From contig JABMDK010000002.1 in the NCBI GenBank assembly GCA_015903995.1, forward strand, positions 1-39,489: a stretch of 39,489 nucleotides of DNA, in the 5' to 3' direction. The notes under the pieces were generated by a model that was not told the origin of the DNA, did not search any database, and saw only the letters and a program-made list of their open reading frames with translations. How positions within the stretch are numbered: the stretch's first letter is position 1; the number at the start of each line of letters is the position of its first letter. This document shows positions 25,429 to 34,248 of this stretch, one piece after another. Made by a program: the position numbers and the translations under genes. Source of the stretch: Nitrospira sp. (GTDB lineage Bacteria > Nitrospirota > Nitrospiria > Nitrospirales > Nitrospiraceae).

Positions 25429-25860
25429 TCACTGCCACCCCGTCACCTCATACCCTTTCTCTTCCAGGCATCGATTGACGTAATTGGTGTACGCGTGGTT
25501 GGGCTGAGAAGGACCGACGACTGCATGGAAGAGGCCGGTTAAGAGGCCCCAGACGGCTCCACTCGCCGCACCGATCATCGACCCGCGACCCACTGCCCCC
25601 GAAATCGCTCCCCCAACCGCTCCACTCGCAGCACCGACCCCAGCACCAACGGCAGTACCGGTAGCGACACGTCCTGCCTTGCCGCTACCTTCTTTCGCAC
25701 CGGCGGATTCCGCCAACCGTTTACAGTCCTCGATGTCTTGCTCAGTGACTTCTTTTCCCACTGATTGCATATGCGCATTCGGATACAGCACCGGGCGGGC
25801 ACCAGAACAGCCCACCAGCATCACCACCATGAAGACGCTGGCTATTGCCATTCTCCTCAT
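25429..25860 (-). CDS. Glycine-zipper lipoprotein (copy 2)
   Basis: A 143-residue paralogue of the other lipoprotein. It has a signal peptide with lipobox LVGC (Cys18), an IEDCKRLAE segment with a conserved Cys, a glycine zipper (GTAVGAGVGAASGAVGGAIS, then AASGAVWGLLTGLF), and the same C-terminal signature YVNRCLEEKGYEVTGWQ. Both end in CLxEKGYEVxGWx, so they share recent ancestry. Its start overlaps the stop of the DUF167 gene by four bases, so it is coupled to that gene and the CbbQ-like gene. Confidence 0.87.
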   Translation of the reverse strand: MRRMAIASVFMVVMLVGCSGARPVLYPNAHMQSVGKEVTEQDIEDCKRLAESAGAKEGSGKAGRVATGTAVGAGVGAASGAVGGAISGAVGRGSMIGAASGAVWGLLTGLFHAVVGPSQPNHAYTNYVNRCLEEKGYEVTGWQ

Positions 25861-26183
25861 ATCTTCCCCCTTTCTTTCGATTCTTTTCGCGTCAGTCGGG
25901 CTAACAACGACTCCGCCGTGACTCCCTTTACAGCCAGTCGCTTACGTCGCCCCGTCGCTCCGGCATGAAGCTGCACATTCGCGCGCGGAACAGCACACCG
26001 CTCGGCGATGAAGCGAATCAGTTCGTCGTTGGCGGCACCCTCAATCGGACGCGCTGCCAGGCGGATCTTTACCGCATCGCCATGAATGCCGACGCACTCA
26101 GTACGTGAAGACCCTGGCTGGACTTGGACGGTCAGGAGCGCCCCGCGCTCACTGTCCCGTGCGATGACAGGAAGAGACGCCAC
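25857..26183 (-). CDS. DUF167 (YggU-like) protein
   Basis: A 108-residue DUF167 protein. The diagnostic region is complete: VQVQPGSSRTECVGIHGDAV, KIRLAARPIEGAANDELIRFIAE, and GATGRRKRLAVKGV. YggU-like proteins are small soluble alpha-beta proteins of unknown role. The gene lies 14 bases after the CbbQ-like ATPase and overlaps the lipoprotein start by four bases, forming a compact three-gene unit. Confidence 0.92.
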   Translation of the reverse strand: MASLPVIARDSERGALLTVQVQPGSSRTECVGIHGDAVKIRLAARPIEGAANDELIRFIAERCAVPRANVQLHAGATGRRKRLAVKGVTAESLLARLTRKESKERGKI

Positions 26184-26197
26184 GGAAATTGAGGAAC

Positions 26198-27058
26198 TCA
26201 GAAGATCGCTTTGACGAAGTCGAGTATGGCCCGTTGCATGTCTGAATCGTCAGTGATCGGCCGGGCGACGGCGACATCACAGGCCCGCTCAGGTGGCACG
26301 CCTTGCTTGATCAATGTACCGGCATACACTAAAAGCCTGGTGCTGACCCCCTCCTCAAGCCCCTGGCTTCTGAGGTTGCGGACTTTTTGGCCGAGCTTGA
26401 CGAGTTTCGCCGCGATGTCTGAATCCACCCCCGCCTCACGCTGGACGACGAGGGTTTCGATATCGGGAGCAGGATAATCAAACTCGATCGCGATGAATCG
26501 CTGCTTCGTACTTTGCTTCAGATCTTTGAGGACACTTTGATAGCCAGGGTTGTAGGAGATCACCAGCATGAACTCGTCGGCGGCCTCCACGATCTGACCT
26601 TTTTTCTCGATCGGGAGCACTCGCCGGTCATCGCTGAGCGGATGGATGATGACCGTGGTATCTTTCCGGGCTTCCACCACCTCGTCGAGATACACAATGG
26701 CCCCATGCTTCACCCCGACGGTCAAGGGTCCATCCATCCATACCGTGTCCTGCCCCTTCAGGAGGTAACGGCCCACCAAATCGGAGGCTGTGAGATCTTC
26801 GTGACACGCGACGGTGATCAACGGGCGGCCGAGCTTGTACGCCATGTATTGAACGAACCGGGTTTTCCCGCAGCCGGTCGGCCCCTTCAGCATCACCGGC
26901 AGTTTTCTCTCGGCAGCGATGGTGAATAGGCCGATCTCCCCGCAGACCTCCGCATAAAACGGCTCCTGCTGAATGCGATACTGCCCTACATCGATTTCAC
27001 GAACCTGTTGTGTCAATGCTCTCGCTCCTGATTGAGGCATGGGATTGTTCCATGCCAT
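26198..27058 (-). CDS. CbbQ/NirQ/NorQ-family AAA+ ATPase
   Basis: A 286-residue MoxR-type ATPase. Walker A is GPTGCGKT (59-66), Walker B is IVYLDEV (about 121-127), followed by the family phrases [23 protein letters not shown] and [23 protein letters not shown]. The C-terminal region with STRLLVYAG matches the CbbQ/NorQ C-terminal domain. These chaperones work with a VWA-domain partner (CbbO/NorD) to activate metalloenzymes such as Rubisco or nitric-oxide reductase. No such partner is in this window. ATG 27058 is chosen over the frame start at 27085; AAGG lies seven bases upstream. Confidence 0.93.
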   Translation of the reverse strand: MAWNNPMPQSGARALTQQVREIDVGQYRIQQEPFYAEVCGEIGLFTIAAERKLPVMLKGPTGCGKTRFVQYMAYKLGRPLITVACHEDLTASDLVGRYLLKGQDTVWMDGPLTVGVKHGAIVYLDEVVEARKDTTVIIHPLSDDRRVLPIEKKGQIVEAADEFMLVISYNPGYQSVLKDLKQSTKQRFIAIEFDYPAPDIETLVVQREAGVDSDIAAKLVKLGQKVRNLRSQGLEEGVSTRLLVYAGTLIKQGVPPERACDVAVARPITDDSDMQRAILDFVKAIF

Positions 27059-27135
27059 CGAGCAGACCTTGATGAAAGGCCACAATAAACGGATTAAACC
27101 GCGAAGATCAAGGGAGGGGACAGCACAGTAGCCCT

Positions 27136-29448
27136 CTACGCCACCTTCTTTCCATCAAGCACTTCACGAACTTTTTCGGTCAATACATTCGGTGTGAAGG
27201 GTTTCTGGAGAAAGGCGGTGTCCCGTTTGACCCCACCCTGTTCGAACACCGGATGATCGGGGTAGCCGGACATGTACAACACCTTGATCTCGGGCCGCAC
27301 CACAGTCAGTTTTTCCGCAACTTCGGGCCCGCTCATCTGCGGCATCGCAACATCCGTCAGCAACAAATGGATCGGCCCCAGGTGCTTTGCCCCGGTCAGG
27401 AGCGCTTCGATGCCGTGACGCGCGACCAACACCTCGTACCCGCTTAGACGAAGCGCTTCTTGCACGAGCCCACGCACCGACGGGTCGTCCTCGACCAGGA
27501 GGATCGTTTCTCGTCCGATCGCTCGGCCGATCGTTCCACTGGCAATCGGCGCGGCTTGGGTGGTCGCCTCCACTTTCGGGAAAAAGATCTTGCACGTGGT
27601 TCCCTGTCCCTGCTTACTCTCGATTCCGATCGTTCCACCGCTTTGCTTCACGATCCCGTACACAGTGGACAACCCGAGACCCGTCCCCTTCCCCTTTTCC
27701 TTCGTCGTGAAAAACGGTTCGAATAAATGCGATTGGGTTTCTTCGCTCATCCCCTGGCCGGTGTCCCTGATGGCCAAAAGCACGTAGGCTCCCTCGTCGA
27801 GCATCATCGTTTCACGCCGAGGGCCTTTCCCGATCGTGACATTTCGAGTCTGGATCGTCAGCTGGCCGCCCGTCGGCATGGCGTCTCGAGCATTCACCGC
27901 CAGATTCATGATCACTTGCTCGATCTGCCCAGGATCGGCCTTGATCGATCCCAACTGCGGGTCGAGGTCGGCACAGAGTTCAACGATATCCTCGCCCAGC
28001 AGCCGCCGCAGCATCCCGTCCATGTTCATGACGAGCGCGTTCAGATCCACGATCTTGGCCGCCACGAATTGCCGACGGCTGAAGGCCAGCAGTTGACTGG
28101 TCAGGCCGGCGGCACGATCGGCGGCTTTTTTGACTTCTTCTATTTCGCGTCGCGCGGGATCCGCCTGCGTCAAACGACTCAGGATCAACTCGCTGTATCC
28201 ACGAATCACCGTCAGGAGATTATTGAAATCATGGGCGACCCCGCCGGCGAGCCGCCCCACGGCCTCCATCTTCTGAGATTGACGCAGTTGCGCTTCCGTC
28301 AGGCGCAACGCCTCTTGGGCGCTCGTGCGTTCACCGAATTGTCCGATCTTCAGGCCGACATCGGTGATCATACTGAGCAACTCGCTGTCCGGCTCATGGG
28401 CTTGATGGCTGAAGAACTCAATGACGCCCTCGACCTCACCCCCGATACGAATCGGAAACCCGAACGCGCCATGCAGCCCTGTTTTGGCCGCCGACTCCGC
28501 GCGGACAAAGGCGGGATCGAGCGTCACGTCTGTAACCCAGACCGGTTGCCCGCTTTCCCAAATTCGACCCGGCAATCCCACGCCCGGCTTGAACGCCTGG
28601 GTCTGCATCTGCGCGATGAACTCATCCGCAACCAGCGATGCGACTCGCCAGTAATCAAGGCACCGCAACGTGCCCGACTGTTTATCCAGTCTCCAAAATA
28701 CCCCGAGATCCCATTCGAGACTCTCGCCGACCGCTTGAATGATTTTCGGCACCGCTTCTTCGAGTCGCACGGCCTCCGACAGGACGCGCGTCACCGCATA
28801 TTGAGAGGCCAGCCGTCGTTCTGCCCGACGACGATCTGTAATGTCGCGGACAAATGCGCTGAAGATATACGCTTCACCGATACGAGCCGGCGAGACGGCA
28901 AGCTCGACCGGAAACTCATGGCCTTCCTTATGTCGGGCGGCGATCTCGATCCGACGATTCAACACCGGACCGACTCCGGTCTTGAGATACTCTCGAATCC
29001 CTTGCGCGTGCGCCTCCCGATCACGCTCGGGAATGATGGTGTCGGACAGCAGTTTCCCCATCGCTTCTTCGCGGGTCCATCCGAAGATCGCGGCCGCTTG
29101 GGCATTCCATTCGGTCACGATTCCGGCCGCATCGATGGTGATGACTCCATCGAGCGCCGTATCGACAATCGCTCGATTGCGCTCCTGACTCTGTAACAAC
29201 GCCGCTTCAGCGGCCCGCGCCCAGGCACTTTCCTGTTGGGCTTGGCGATATTCCGTCCGCAATCGAATCATCGACCACAACAGCAACACCAACAGCGGGA
29301 TCCAGACCGCCGCCACGATGCTGCGTTCAACATGGCCGAGCAGGAAGGTCCCCACGCCCATGGTCACCAGCGTAATCAAGACCATCGCGAACATCAGCCA
29401 CTCATATCGGCGAGATGTTGACGCGGTTCGCTCTTCCGGTTGTGTCAT
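27136..29448 (-). CDS. Hybrid sensor histidine kinase (TM-PAS-GAF-HK-REC)
   Basis: A 770-residue membrane sensor. Two membrane helices (about 19-38 and 44-62) are followed by PAS (about 90-205, with GYV-like [15 protein letters not shown]), GAF (about 220-375), HisKA with the phospho-acceptor His406 in [12 protein letters not shown], HATPase (N-box [15 protein letters not shown]-boxes DTGQGM and [20 protein letters not shown]), and a C-terminal receiver with acidic pocket LVEDD and acceptor Asp699 ([12 protein letters not shown], Lys in FLQKPF). No DNA-binding partner is adjacent, so output is phosphotransfer. Its ATG overlaps the upstream stop by four bases. Confidence 0.94.
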   Translation of the reverse strand: MTQPEERTASTSRRYEWLMFAMVLITLVTMGVGTFLLGHVERSIVAAVWIPLLVLLLWSMIRLRTEYRQAQQESAWARAAEAALLQSQERNRAIVDTALDGVITIDAAGIVTEWNAQAAAIFGWTREEAMGKLLSDTIIPERDREAHAQGIREYLKTGVGPVLNRRIEIAARHKEGHEFPVELAVSPARIGEAYIFSAFVRDITDRRRAERRLASQYAVTRVLSEAVRLEEAVPKIIQAVGESLEWDLGVFWRLDKQSGTLRCLDYWRVASLVADEFIAQMQTQAFKPGVGLPGRIWESGQPVWVTDVTLDPAFVRAESAAKTGLHGAFGFPIRIGGEVEGVIEFFSHQAHEPDSELLSMITDVGLKIGQFGERTSAQEALRLTEAQLRQSQKMEAVGRLAGGVAHDFNNLLTVIRGYSELILSRLTQADPARREIEEVKKAADRAAGLTSQLLAFSRRQFVAAKIVDLNALVMNMDGMLRRLLGEDIVELCADLDPQLGSIKADPGQIEQVIMNLAVNARDAMPTGGQLTIQTRNVTIGKGPRRETMMLDEGAYVLLAIRDTGQGMSEETQSHLFEPFFTTKEKGKGTGLGLSTVYGIVKQSGGTIGIESKQGQGTTCKIFFPKVEATTQAAPIASGTIGRAIGRETILLVEDDPSVRGLVQEALRLSGYEVLVARHGIEALLTGAKHLGPIHLLLTDVAMPQMSGPEVAEKLTVVRPEIKVLYMSGYPDHPVFEQGGVKRDTAFLQKPFTPNVLTEKVREVLDGKKVA

Positions 29449-30935
29449 GGAGTCATCCTTGTGATCGTCCAGATGTTTAGAATCGCGGACGGACGGTAGG
29501 CCAACTTGGTTGCCCGGAGTCCCGGAAGACCGGCGTCATCCATGGCATTGATGAAGACCGCTCCTTGCACCATGGCGGTTCGACACGTTTCGCGGAAAAC
29601 CCACTGTCCCAGACCGGGAATGGAACGGTCCGCAACCTCCAATAAGATGCACCAGGTCCGAGGAGTCAACCAGTAGCCGAACGTGTAGGCGGCGAGGTCT
29701 CCGTTGATTCTCACGACCATACCCGACAAGCCGATCCGTTCATACTCATGAAAAACAAGCGCATGCGCCAGTTCCGCATCCTCAAGAAGCAGCGTTCCCA
29801 TCTGATCAAGATGGCCGCTCCGTTTCTGATCCGCCCATCGTCGATAGAGACGCATGCAGTCGTCCTGATCGTCTGCCCGATACGGCTCGCTCGTGATCGC
29901 CTGTTCCCTGACCACACGATTGCAGAGCGCCCGTTGGGATTTATAGTGGTCTCCTGCCAAGGCGGCCAGAGCCTCGACAGGATACAGATAGTCGCCTTCT
30001 TTCTGACGGAATTGAATCCCCTCGGACTTCAATCCCTGCCGCTGTGACTCCATCACGTTGTCGATTCGACTCACCGGCGACGGCCCGTTCCACGATTGCA
30101 TCAATGCAAACGCCTGCTCCACCGCTTGATCCAGGGGGCCGGCTCCGAGCGGTGGGAGCGGCATGAACCATCCGTCCGGAGACTCGGCAAACAGAAACAA
30201 CGTGTGATCGATCTCCATCCACCAATAGGGAAGCAGCGAGGTCCAGATATAATGATAGGGAAACGCAAAGGCGGCCGGCCTGTCATGGCCGGTCACCTGC
30301 GCACGCTCAAGCGCCTTCGCAAAACCCGGTGCGTCCGACCACGTCAGCGGACGGAGCTGAGGATCCGCTCGCTCCGGAACAAGCCGAACCGTGAGATGCG
30401 GAAGTGCCTGGAGCACGACCACATCCTCCTGAAATCGACCGATGAGACGAGGATGAGCCACAAGTTCCTCAATGATCGTCTCGTCCGCGAGGGCCCTGGC
30501 GACACAGTCCCCATACTCTCGAATCGCACGTGAGGGCGCTTCTCGCATGAATGGACATTTGGAATCCCAACCAAGCAGGACTTCCCGACCCGCGGCATCC
30601 CACATCAACGCCAGCGGATACAGCCGACAGTCCAATGGGCGAACGTCGTAAATTCCACATCGACCAGACTGCGAATCAAACGCAGGGCAGAGATACCCAT
30701 CGCCGATCGGATTCTTGACCAGATCGACCTGCGAACCTGACCGGTCTGGAAAGCACGATTCGGACAGGCCGTGCACCACGGCATTGTTGATTTCTACTCG
30801 CGTAAAGTATGGGCGAAGAAAGCTATCGGCTTCCGGGAAACGGCAGCACACATCACAACGAACACACGCTGAGTCCGGAACCAGCTGAGGCAGAACCCGC
30901 ATCGTCTGTTTCAAATCCACTAGCCTGAGGTCCAT
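29445..30935 (-). CDS. YkgJ-type Cys cluster fused to DUF2156 (GNAT-like) domain
   Basis: A 496-residue fusion. Residues about 20-130 carry the zinc/iron-chelating YkgJ pattern: CVRCDVCC (Cys24, 27, 30, 31), CPAF (Cys83), CGIYDVRPLDCRLYP (Cys93, Cys103) and Cys127. Residues about 170-495 match DUF2156, the GNAT-like fold of phosphatidylglycerol lysyltransferase C-termini: FAFPYHYIWTSLLPYWWMEI, LKSEGIQFRQKEGDYLY, NGDLAAYTFGYWL, FINAMDDAGLPGLRATKLAY. Transfer of an aminoacyl or acyl group is possible; the substrate is unknown. It overlaps the histidine kinase start (ATGA) and diverges from the ATP-grasp/KamA genes. Confidence 0.85.
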   Translation of the reverse strand: MDLRLVDLKQTMRVLPQLVPDSACVRCDVCCRFPEADSFLRPYFTRVEINNAVVHGLSESCFPDRSGSQVDLVKNPIGDGYLCPAFDSQSGRCGIYDVRPLDCRLYPLALMWDAAGREVLLGWDSKCPFMREAPSRAIREYGDCVARALADETIIEELVAHPRLIGRFQEDVVVLQALPHLTVRLVPERADPQLRPLTWSDAPGFAKALERAQVTGHDRPAAFAFPYHYIWTSLLPYWWMEIDHTLFLFAESPDGWFMPLPPLGAGPLDQAVEQAFALMQSWNGPSPVSRIDNVMESQRQGLKSEGIQFRQKEGDYLYPVEALAALAGDHYKSQRALCNRVVREQAITSEPYRADDQDDCMRLYRRWADQKRSGHLDQMGTLLLEDAELAHALVFHEYERIGLSGMVVRINGDLAAYTFGYWLTPRTWCILLEVADRSIPGLGQWVFRETCRTAMVQGAVFINAMDDAGLPGLRATKLAYRPSAILNIWTITRMTP

Positions 30936-31101
30936 CGAGCTCCAATCATACGATGCATGTCGGACGGTGGCAAGGAAGGTTCGCTTCCGATCATCACGTA
31001 CCCTGTCTGCATGGCACCAGACCCATCCCTCTCGGAGAGTCCGCCGCCCTCTTGTCGGTCGCTGATGTGCGTGCTAGCATTGCACCCTTTGCACCATCTT
31101 G

Positions 31102-32652
31102 ATGCCGCACTTCCGCCATGCCGGAACGAGCGCGAAGGGATTTTCGTTGGCACAGATCGAAGCCTCCCGTCCGACACTCTCGCCTGAGGCAGCACGGGAC
31201 CGCTGCACAACCATTCGCGAGCAGTTGTGTCGCGCGAACTTGTTCGGAGCTCCCTCCACCGTGCCCCTTCAGGACTCTGATTCAGACGCGCAGGCCGTGA
31301 CCTCCTGGCGAATCAGTCCCAACCCGTTGTACCTGTCCCCCGATCAACTGCGGTTCTTCACCGATTTGGGGCCATATCTACTATCGTTCTATCGAGGATT
31401 GAATCGACTGTACAACGACAGCGTCAAAGGCATTCAACCGGCCTGGATCGCAAGCTACCTCGATCAAGGAAAGCCGGCAGCACTCGTACAATACAGCCGG
31501 ATGAAACGGTTTCGCGATACCCTGCCCGCCGTCATCAGGCCCGATATTATTCCTACGCAAGACGGCATGGTGATCACCGAACTGGATTCGGTTCCAGGAG
31601 GGATCGGGCTCACCGCCTGTCTGTCTCGCATTTATCACGATCTCGACGGCGGTCCCGCACAGATCATCGGGGGACCACACGGCATGATCCGCGGATTTGC
31701 GCGCATGTTGCGATCTCTTCAAGGCCAGCAGGTCGGATGCATCGCGATTCTGGTCTCCGACGAATCGAAAGACTATCGGCCGGAAATGTCCTGGTTGGCC
31801 GCTCAGCTCCGCGAAGAGGGAGTATCCGTCTGGTGTGTCGAACCACGCGAGATCCGGTTTACGGAGGAGGGGCTTCGCCTCCACATCGACGGAAGCGAGC
31901 AGGCGGTCAGCGTGCTCTATCGCTTTTATGAGCTGTTCGACTTGTTGAATATTCCCAAAGCCGAATTGGTCCAATATGCCGCGAAGAAAGGTTGGGTCTC
32001 CGTGACACCTCCCTATAAGCCGGCGCTCGAAGAAAAATCGGCTTTCGCGCTGCTCCACCATCCGATCCTCCGACCGTTTTGGGAAAAAGAACTCGGTGCG
32101 GACTGCCTGCTCCATTTGAGCGCGATCATGCCGAAAACCTGGCTGCTCGACCCGGCGCCGCTTCCCGCGATCGCGACGATCCCAGACCTCCATGTGGGCA
32201 GCCGTGCAGTGGCGAACTGGACGGCCCTTGAGTCGGCCACGCAAAAAGAGCGTCACTTCGTCATCAAACCTTCCGGATTTTCAGAACTGGCTTGGGGGAG
32301 CCGAGGTGTGACAATCGGACATGACATGCCTCAGATTGAATGGGTCGAGGCGCTTCGGAAGGCATTGGCCTCCTTCCCGACCACCCCCTATATCCTGCAA
32401 GAATTCCATAAGGGTCGGTTGTTCGAGATGGACTTTATGGACGAGCCCCGACAGGCCATGGCACATATGTCAGGCCGGGCGCGACTCTCCCCTTACTACT
32501 TTGTTTCGGAGGGAGGCGTTGAACTTGCCGGGATCTTGGCCACCATCTGCCCAGCCGACAAGAAGATACTCCATGGCATGAAGGACGCGATTATGGTCCC
32601 TTGCGCCCTTCGACGGGACGACAGCGATGGGCCTCGCCCGAATACACCATAA
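31102..32652 (+). CDS. Possible ATP-grasp family protein
   Basis: About 516 residues, soluble. RPDIIPTQDGMVITELDSVPGGIGLTACLSR (near 150-180) resembles the N-half of circularly permuted ATP-grasp ligases, and HFVIKPSGFSELAWGSRGV (near 383-401) resembles the nucleotide-binding hairpin. YILQEFHKGRLFEMDFM and PYYFVSEGGVELAGILATICP could be the metal-binding strands. ATP-grasp enzymes join a carboxylate to an amine or thiol. I cannot name the substrate. Start is uncertain: ATG 31102, TTG 31099, or TTG 31147 after GAAGGGA. It precedes a glutaredoxin and a lysine aminomutase-like gene. Confidence 0.55.
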   Translation: MPHFRHAGTSAKGFSLAQIEASRPTLSPEAARDRCTTIREQLCRANLFGAPSTVPLQDSDSDAQAVTSWRISPNPLYLSPDQLRFFTDLGPYLLSFYRGLNRLYNDSVKGIQPAWIASYLDQGKPAALVQYSRMKRFRDTLPAVIRPDIIPTQDGMVITELDSVPGGIGLTACLSRIYHDLDGGPAQIIGGPHGMIRGFARMLRSLQGQQVGCIAILVSDESKDYRPEMSWLAAQLREEGVSVWCVEPREIRFTEEGLRLHIDGSEQAVSVLYRFYELFDLLNIPKAELVQYAAKKGWVSVTPPYKPALEEKSAFALLHHPILRPFWEKELGADCLLHLSAIMPKTWLLDPAPLPAIATIPDLHVGSRAVANWTALESATQKERHFVIKPSGFSELAWGSRGVTIGHDMPQIEWVEALRKALASFPTTPYILQEFHKGRLFEMDFMDEPRQAMAHMSGRARLSPYYFVSEGGVELAGILATICPADKKILHGMKDAIMVPCALRRDDSDGPRPNTP

Positions 32653-32704
32653 ATGGCCGTTTCACTTTCGCCTGTATTCCTGGTAGCCTATAGCGATCGT
32701 GGCT

Positions 32705-33037
32705 ATGACTCTTTTCCATGTCGACTGGTGCCCTGACTGTGTACTGGTCCGTCGAAAACTGGCCGACTTGGGGCTGACCTATGAAGATGTCGTCGTGCCC
32801 GACAGCAGACGGATGCGCACACAGGTCCATGACGTATCCGGCCAATACTACGTACCGGTCCTCAAGGACGGCGATCTTGTGCTGACGGAAACCGCCGACA
32901 TTCTGGCCTATCTGGACGAGCGGTCTCGTACCGACCGGGCCGAAACCCCAGCAACAACCGAGTTTCAGTCGCAGGCCCGCACGACGCCCGATGTTGCGGG
33001 CGAAGACGACGACCACCCTTCTTGCCGGATCACCTAA
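32705..33037 (+). CDS. Glutaredoxin-like protein
   Basis: About 110 residues with a thioredoxin fold: MTLFHVDWCPDC (active-site Cys9-x-x-Cys12), then YYVPVLKDGDLVLTETADILAYLDE (cis-Pro and glutathione-contact strand). After residue 80 a polar tail rich in Thr, Asp and Glu follows, ending in HPSCRIT with an extra Cys. The fold matches glutaredoxins and N-terminal GST domains. ATG 32705 and GTG 32699 are both possible. Its last 16 bases overlap the long open frame of the next gene, but not the preferred KamA start at 33055. Confidence 0.8.
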   Translation: MTLFHVDWCPDCVLVRRKLADLGLTYEDVVVPDSRRMRTQVHDVSGQYYVPVLKDGDLVLTETADILAYLDERSRTDRAETPATTEFQSQARTTPDVAGEDDDHPSCRIT

Positions 33038-33054
33038 CCACCGAAGGACGACGC

Positions 33055-34248
33055 ATGGAAGACTGGCAACAGATCCTCGCTAAAAGTATCGTCAAGCCAA
33101 AGGACCTCGCTGAACGGTTTGGCCTTGATGAGAAAGAAATAGAAGCGATCGTCGGCCCCTATCCGATGCGGATTACTCCGACGGTACTTGAGACGATCAA
33201 ATCGAAGGACGATGCCATCTGGAAGCAGGTCGTCCCCGAAATTGCGGAGTTGGCCGATATCGACGCAGAGGATGATCCACTGGAAGAGGATCTCATGAGC
33301 CCGGTGCCCCATTTGGTCCACCGATACCCGGATCGGGTACTGCTCATGGTCACCAATCAATGTCCGATCTATTGTCGGTTCTGCACCAGAAAGCGACTGG
33401 TGGGCAAACCGGGCTTCCTGAAAAAGGGCGAGTTGGACCGCGCCATCCAATATCTTCGTGAGCACACGGAAGTGCGTGATGTCATCCTCTCAGGAGGAGA
33501 CCCGCTGCTGCTCCCCGATTATCTCCTTGAGCGCATCTTCAAGGCCCTGCGGACGATTCCTCACCTGGAACTCATCCGCATCGGATCGCGGGTCCCGGGG
33601 ACGTTGCCGCAACGCATCACCCCGAAGCTCTGCGAGATGGTGAAGAAGTACCATCCGATCTATATGAACTTGCATTTTAACCACCCGGACGAGCTGACAC
33701 CGGAAGTCAAAGCGGCTTGCGGCATGCTCGCGGACGCCGGCATTCCCCTGGGCGCTCAGACCGTCCTCCTTAAAGGCGTGAACGACGATCCGGACATCAT
33801 GAAACGCCTCGTCCACCAGCTGCTCCTTGCGCGGGTGAAACCCTATTATCTGTATCAAGCCGACTTGACCAAGGGGACGAATCATTTTCGGACAACCGTC
33901 GAAACAGGGCTGAACATCATCAAGGCCCTCCAAGGCCACACGAGCGGCATGGCCGTGCCCCATTTCGTCATCGATGCACCGGGCGGCGGCGGCAAGATCC
34001 CGCTGCTCCCAGACAACTACGTGGTCCATCTGAATGAGGACGGGGCGATCCTCAGGAATTATGAGGGCAAGACGTTCCATTATCCTCAACCAAAAACCGA
34101 CAACCGACGGGAACTTCCGATGGTCGCTGTAGGCTCGCCGCTCGATAATCCAGAAGAGGCCTATGCAGCCTGTGGTGACAGCTACCCTGATCGTGACGGC
34201 TACGCCGCCTGGGGGAACAGCTGCGGCGGAGATGCGGACAACCTGTGA
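33055..34248 (+). CDS. Lysine 2,3-aminomutase family radical SAM enzyme
   Basis: A 397-residue KamA-family enzyme. The radical SAM cluster motif is CPIYCRFC (Cys103, 107, 110). PLP-binding Lys314 lies in DAPGGGGKIPLL, and Asp270 and Asp307 are spaced exactly like the two lysine-binding Asp residues of clostridial lysine 2,3-aminomutase, so L-lysine to beta-lysine is the likeliest reaction. Length fits KamA better than the shorter EpmB. Start ATG 33055 follows GAAGGACG; the frame is open to 33022. The C-terminal tail is Gly/Asp-rich with two Cys. It overlaps the next gene by four bases (GTGA). Confidence 0.92.
   Translation: MEDWQQILAKSIVKPKDLAERFGLDEKEIEAIVGPYPMRITPTVLETIKSKDDAIWKQVVPEIAELADIDAEDDPLEEDLMSPVPHLVHRYPDRVLLMVTNQCPIYCRFCTRKRLVGKPGFLKKGELDRAIQYLREHTEVRDVILSGGDPLLLPDYLLERIFKALRTIPHLELIRIGSRVPGTLPQRITPKLCEMVKKYHPIYMNLHFNHPDELTPEVKAACGMLADAGIPLGAQTVLLKGVNDDPDIMKRLVHQLLLARVKPYYLYQADLTKGTNHFRTTVETGLNIIKALQGHTSGMAVPHFVIDAPGGGGKIPLLPDNYVVHLNEDGAILRNYEGKTFHYPQPKTDNRRELPMVAVGSPLDNPEEAYAACGDSYPDRDGYAAWGNSCGGDADNL

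Noticed and set aside
27727-29196. 489-codon open frame antisense to the histidine kinase
   Set aside because: The minus-strand kinase has full domain structure; the plus-strand product is His/Arg/Asp-rich with no motif. A codon-bias shadow.
31381-32256. 291-codon minus-strand open frame over the possible ATP-grasp gene
   Set aside because: The plus-strand product looks like a protein and fits the gene direction; the minus product is Arg/His-rich without motifs.
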